64,000 nucleotides of DNA from DASYKT01 sp963718105. GTDB taxonomy: Bacteria; Acidobacteriota; Blastocatellia; Pyrinomonadales; Pyrinomonadaceae. The position numbers and the translations under genes are program-made. The notes under the pieces are model-generated. The model was not told the DNA's origin. It searched no databases and saw only the letters and a program-made list of their open reading frames with translations. Below, piece by piece: positions 60,846 through 64,000 of this stretch. The stretch covers positions 1,550,001 to 1,614,000 of the forward strand of contig OY970352.1 of assembly GCA_963718105.1 (NCBI GenBank), given 5' to 3'. Every line of letters starts with the position of its first letter. The first letter of the stretch is position 1.

Positions 60846-61058
60846 TCACTTACTTTTTTCAACCCAGACCCCGTCGGCTTTTTTCACCCATTCGATCTTG
60901 CAATCCGAACAGCCGCGGCGTTTTTTTCCAGATAGTTTCGGCAGGCGCTTTACAGTTCCGCCGCATTTCAGACAGGTAGTTTTCGGCCGGAAAAATTGCC
61001 CGAAAACCTCGCCGATGGGATCTAATAATTCAAGCAGGTCCGATATCAATTGAAGCAT
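60846..61058 (-). CDS. Small zinc-ribbon protein (70 aa)
   Basis: Begins with an acidic/hydrophobic helix (MLQLISDLLELLDPIGEVFGQF) and then has CLKCGG and RGCSDC, two CxxC knuckles 14 residues apart, typical of a zinc ribbon. Ends VKKADGVWVEKSK. No ribosome site before ATG 61058. It starts 18 nt downstream of the VOC gene and may be cotranscribed with it. Function unknown. Confidence 0.55.
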   Translation of the reverse strand: MLQLISDLLELLDPIGEVFGQFFRPKTTCLKCGGTVKRLPKLSGKKRRGCSDCKIEWVKKADGVWVEKSK

Positions 61059-61075
61059 TATTGGGAATCGTCAAA

Positions 61076-61483
61076 TTATTCGGCTTCTTCTTCCTCTTCT
61101 ACTTCTTCAGTGCCTTCGGCGACGCGGATGTAATAGCCGTTGACATCTTTGAACGCGAATTCGCGCACGCCCCAGGGTTCGTCGGCGAGCTCGCCCACTA
61201 TCTCAACGCCGTTCGTTTTATATTCCTGATAGACGTCGTCCACATTTTCCACAAACCACATCAGTTCAAACCCGCGGTCGCCGCCGGCGGCGTTGATGGC
61301 ATCGATAAAAGGCGGGTTGCGGCTAAAGAGCAGGTGCATATCGTCGCGCTCGATGCCGGCATCCGTGTCTTCCCAAAACCATTCGCCGGAAAAACCGAGC
61401 TTGTCGCGATAGTAGGCAATGGTCTCTTTCAGATCGCGCACCGGCAAAAAGGGAACCGTGTGGTCGAAGAACTTTTCATTCAT
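61076..61483 (-). CDS. VOC-family (glyoxalase/bleomycin-resistance-like) protein
   Basis: 135 residues. One VOC repeat pair: VPFLPVRDLKETIAYYRDKLGFSGEWFW at the start, DDMHLLFSRNPP, then FELMWFVENVDDVYQEYKTNGVEI and VREFAFKDVNGYYIRVAEG at the end. The metal-binding Glu/His set is incomplete: the final Glu is in RVAEG and the first ligand position is a His in HTVPF. The tail EEVEEEEEAE is an unusual acid run. Such small proteins are dioxygenases, isomerases or binding proteins; activity is not predictable here. Confidence 0.8.
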   Translation of the reverse strand: MNEKFFDHTVPFLPVRDLKETIAYYRDKLGFSGEWFWEDTDAGIERDDMHLLFSRNPPFIDAINAAGGDRGFELMWFVENVDDVYQEYKTNGVEIVGELADEPWGVREFAFKDVNGYYIRVAEGTEEVEEEEEAE

Positions 61484-61811
61484 AGTGCAGCTATGGTAAG
61501 CGCGGGCGGGCTAAAGGGCAAGAGGAGCGCAGGCAGAGCGGTAAGCGGTAGGAATTCCTTCCCGCTCACGGCCCACTGCCAACTGCTCACTGATTTTTGG
61601 CATCTTAAAGTTTTTACGCAAAAAATTTGACGGTTTCCGTCTTATAGCAAGTTACCGCGACTTTAAACCAGATAAACAGTTTTTGCTTGAGTCCTAAGCG
61701 CATTGTGTTGTATATATTATAGACAGCATAAGCGTATTTTATAAGAAAGAAGACATACTGCTTCAATTTGCCGTCGTTTTCAGGCGACGGGTGAGGTTAA
61801 AAACCTATTTT
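61484..61811. other. Intergenic gap, likely promoters
   Basis: GAGCGGTAAGCGGTAGG and CCCGCTCACGGCCCACTGCC form a weak palindrome near 61525-61580. Further right, AT-rich sequence with TATATATTATAGAC (about 61709-61722) could hold a promoter of the plus-strand VOC gene. A short stem CCGTCG...CGACGG lies near 61771-61790. Confidence 0.4.
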
Positions 61812-62195
61812 ATGCAAGCTACACAATCTGTCACCCAAACTGTCCTAAAAGGTCTAACTTTGGCTGTCGTCCGCATGTCGGCGATGGTCGATTTTTACCA
61901 GAGTGTTTTCCATGCAGAATTTCAGCCGGTCGAAGCCTACGGCGCGATGCTCTTTCGGGGCAAGATCGCGGGGCTGGACCTGTTGCTCTACCCACAGGAA
62001 GTGGCCGGGATCCATGTCGATCAAAACCGCTTCTTATTGAAATTCGAGGTCACGGATATCAACCATATTCTCAATCTCGCACTGACCAACGGCGGCAGCC
62101 TGCTAAATGCCCCGGTGGACAACGACGGCACCAAGGCCGCCGCGGTCCGCGACCCTGACGGCAACTCTATCGAATTCGAACAAAAGCGATACTAA
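61812..62195 (+). CDS. VOC-family protein
   Basis: 127 residues from ATG 61812; a GTG at 61791 in the same frame gives 134, and the GAGG between them could serve either poorly. VLKGLTLAVVRMSAMVDFYQSVFHAEF begins the fold and AAAVRDPDGNSIEFEQKRY ends it with the family's DPDGNxIE motif, Glu being a metal ligand. The paralogue at 61076-61483 is divergent. Substrate unknown. Confidence 0.8.
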   Translation: MQATQSVTQTVLKGLTLAVVRMSAMVDFYQSVFHAEFQPVEAYGAMLFRGKIAGLDLLLYPQEVAGIHVDQNRFLLKFEVTDINHILNLALTNGGSLLNAPVDNDGTKAAAVRDPDGNSIEFEQKRY

Positions 62196-62199
62196 ATTA

Positions 62200-62400
62200 A
62201 TCGAGCGAGTCTGTAGAGTCCATTGAGTCTATAGAGTCCAGCGAGTTTGTCGAGCCTTATTTTGAACCCGGAAGTTTGCGGGCCGGGATTTTTGTTGTTT
62301 GCCGGAATAGAAATCTAGCCACAGATTTACACAGATAAACACGGATAAGAATTTCCGATCTGTGTGAATCTGTGTTTATCCGTGGCTAAATTTTCTTTTG
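62200..62400. repeat. Family H string and family I palindrome
   Basis: GAGTC-rich string at 62205-62255, then arms TAGCCACAGATTTACACAGATAAACACGG and CTGTGTTTATCCGTGGCTA at 62317-62390. Confidence 0.85.
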
Positions 62401-62472
62401 GTCCCTTGCGCGATATGACGCTTCGGGGAAGACAAATCCGCAGGTTATCGTTATTATTATGTTGTTCGGCAA

Positions 62473-62811
62473 ATGAAAACTTTCAGCATAATTTTTAGTT
62501 TTTACCTGTTGCTGCTGGCGATCCAGCCGTGCCCGGACCTTTTCTCTGCTCACGAGGAGGGAGATACCGTTTCTCATATCAGTCTTCCTTTTGAAACGGA
62601 TGAATGCCCGGACGAGGGGCGTGAATGCTCGCCGTTATGCAATTGTTCCTGCCGGCAGATGACGGTTTTCCAGGTATTAGAAGTCCGCCCGCAAGATGCG
62701 CAAAATAAGATCGCCCGCGGCACCGCCCTTAATGCGGCCTTTCAAAACAACTATTCCCACCAACTCTTAAATATAATTTGGCAGCCTCCAAAAAATAACT
62801 CCATCGCATAA
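62473..62811 (+). CDS. DUF6660-like small exported Cys-rich protein
   Basis: 112 residues. The signal peptide MKTFSIIFSFYLLLLAIQPC may be lipid-modified or cleaved near Cys20. A Cys cluster follows: DECPDEGRECSPLCNCSC. The pattern is like that of small proteins (DUF6660) found before TonB receptors and metal-efflux genes, mostly in Bacteroidota. Here a TonB receptor follows 194 nt later on the same strand, matching that context. A role near metal ions is a guess. The final part is hydrophilic and has no other motif. Confidence 0.55.
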   Translation: MKTFSIIFSFYLLLLAIQPCPDLFSAHEEGDTVSHISLPFETDECPDEGRECSPLCNCSCRQMTVFQVLEVRPQDAQNKIARGTALNAAFQNNYSHQLLNIIWQPPKNNSIA

Positions 62812-62828
62812 ATAAATTTAGCGTCATC

Positions 62829-62958
62829 CCTGGGAGCGCCGGCAGGCTGTCAGTAGCGTCTGCGTTAGCAGATGCGTAAAGCCGCAAGCCACGCACTTGC
62901 TAACGCAAGCGCTACTGACATGAGCGCGGCAAGCCGCGCATGCGGGCGCTCCCAGGTT
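62829..62958. repeat. Family A copy A8 nested in family C remnants
   Basis: GGGAGCGCCGGCAGG, then the complete family A element (62847-62930), then GCGGGCGCTCCCAGG. The nesting is as at 19821-19963, over 40 kb away. Confidence 0.85.
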
Positions 62959-63005
62959 TGCATCCGCTTTTAGGCAAAAACAGACTTTTTATGGAGTAAA
63001 GCCAA

Positions 63006-64000
63006 ATGAAATATATATTCTTACTTGCAATTATCTTACTTACCGCGCCGGCGGTCCTTGCGCAAAATACTTTTAAGGCCGTGATAAAAAACGATGAGAC
63101 CAAAGCGCCGGTAGCCGGGGCGGAAGTTTCTTTGAAAGGTAAAAAGCCCGCGCTTGCGACCAATGCCGAAGGCCGTGTCGAATTAAAAGATATCCCGGAC
63201 GGGGAACAGGTCATCATGATCTTTGCCGCGGGTTATGAAACAACGGAACTGACGCTTGTCTTTCCGCTGGCCGCTCAGGGCGAGCATGAGATCTTTATCA
63301 AAGCGGTGCATTCCGGTGAAGAGGTGATCGTTAGCTCGACGCGGACCGGCCGGGAGATCGACGATGTGCCCACGCGCGTGGAGGCGATCGACGAAGAAGA
63401 GATCGATGAAAAGATAAATATGCGGCCCGCCAACGTGTCGATGGTGCTGCACGAAAGCACCGGAATCCAGGTGCAGCAGACATCCGCTACTTCCAACACG
63501 CAAAGCATTCGCATTCAGGGACTTGACGGCCGATACACCCAGCTTTTAAAGGACGGCTTTCCCGCCTTTGGGGGATTTTCCGGCAGCTTGAGCATCCTTG
63601 AGATCCCTCCGCTCGATCTGAAACAGGTCGAGATAATCAAAGGCCCGGCGGCAACATTTTACGGCGCGGGCGCCATCGCGGGCGTGGTAAATTTCATCAG
63701 CAAACAGCCGCCGGAAAGATCCGATGAAAAACCGGTGACAAACCTCATCTTTAATCAGACTTCGGCGCTCGGTACTGACGTTTCTATTTTTCATACGCGA
63801 AGATTCGCGAAGGTTGGCTATTCGCTGCTGGGGTCGATGAACTATCAAAAAGAATACGATGTGGATGACGACGATTTTACGGAGCTTCCGCGCACGCACT
63901 CTTTTAACGTCAATCCGAAGATGTTTTTCTACCTGAGCGAGAAAACCCGTTTAGTTGTGGGCAATTCTTTATCGGTGCAGAAACGAAAGGGAGGCGACAT
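63006..64000 (+). CDS. TonB-dependent outer-membrane receptor, 3' end beyond window
   Basis: ATG 63006 has GGAG 10 nt upstream. The 331 visible residues run open to the window end. A signal peptide (MKYIFLLAIILLTAPAVLA) is followed by a carboxypeptidase-regulatory-like domain (~20-100: KAPVAGAEVSLKGKKPALATNAEGRVELKDIPDGEQ). The plug domain (~105-235) has EEVIVSSTRTGREIDDVPTRVEAI, RIQGLDGRYTQLLKDGFPAF and VEIIKGPAATFYGAGAIAGVVNFISK, the classic TonB plug signature. The barrel begins after it. These receptors import large ligands such as metal complexes using TonB energy. The TonB box is not obvious. The upstream DUF6660-like gene suggests a metal-related ligand (inference). Confidence 0.92.
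   Translation, partial: MKYIFLLAIILLTAPAVLAQNTFKAVIKNDETKAPVAGAEVSLKGKKPALATNAEGRVELKDIPDGEQVIMIFAAGYETTELTLVFPLAAQGEHEIFIKAVHSGEEVIVSSTRTGREIDDVPTRVEAIDEEEIDEKINMRPANVSMVLHESTGIQVQQTSATSNTQSIRIQGLDGRYTQLLKDGFPAFGGFSGSLSILEIPPLDLKQVEIIKGPAATFYGAGAIAGVVNFISKQPPERSDEKPVTNLIFNQTSALGTDVSIFHTRRFAKVGYSLLGSMNYQKEYDVDDDDFTELPRTHSFNVNPKMFFYLSEKTRLVVGNSLSVQKRKGGD

Overview
The window looks like chromosome of a soil-type Acidobacteriota, most likely class Blastocatellia. This is inferred from content: many secreted CSLREA/choice-of-anchor-Q beta-helix proteins with carboxypeptidase-regulatory-like (CnaB-like) or VCBS/FG-GAP C-termini, high GC, and very abundant intergenic palindromes. No rRNA or tRNA was seen to confirm it.

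Layout. (1) 1-7.7 kb: ordinary host genes (phosphotransferase, GH5-like hydrolase, two membrane-anchored SH3 proteins, LolA-like protein, TIR/deoxyribosyltransferase-like protein, cupin) and an uncatalogued 51-aa cysteine-rich protein at 7547-7702. (2) 7.9-31.5 kb: ten tandem minus-strand genes for secreted CSLREA beta-helix proteins. Their ends are shared and mosaic while their middles diverge, and palindromic repeats sit in most of the gaps. (3) 32-60.2 kb: a head-and-tail virion module in canonical order: two holin-like proteins, TerS, TerL, portal, MuF fused to a large body with an AHH/HNH nuclease-like end, scaffold, capsid, fibre, connectors, tail tube, tail chaperones with a -1 frameshift, tape measure, a GTA/lambda-gpL-like hub ending in a HINT domain, a PA14-bearing tail protein and a terminal tail protein. 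Two minus-strand insertions interrupt it: a membrane protein plus a CRP-like regulator (36.2-38.3 kb) and four small membrane proteins (43.7-45.5 kb). (4) 60.2-64 kb: HicBA, two VOC proteins, a zinc-ribbon protein, and a DUF6660-like plus TonB-receptor pair.

How it fits together. The virion module has no visible integrase, phage repressor, replication gene or endolysin. Nearly every gap between structural genes holds an inverted repeat, and several of these families also occur among the host genes. TerL and the hub resemble those of the Rhodobacter gene transfer agent. I read the module as an old, vertically kept prophage or gene-transfer-agent-like element rather than a recent prophage; this is inference. 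The MuF nuclease end, HINT hub, PA14 domain and CRP-like regulator make it unusual.
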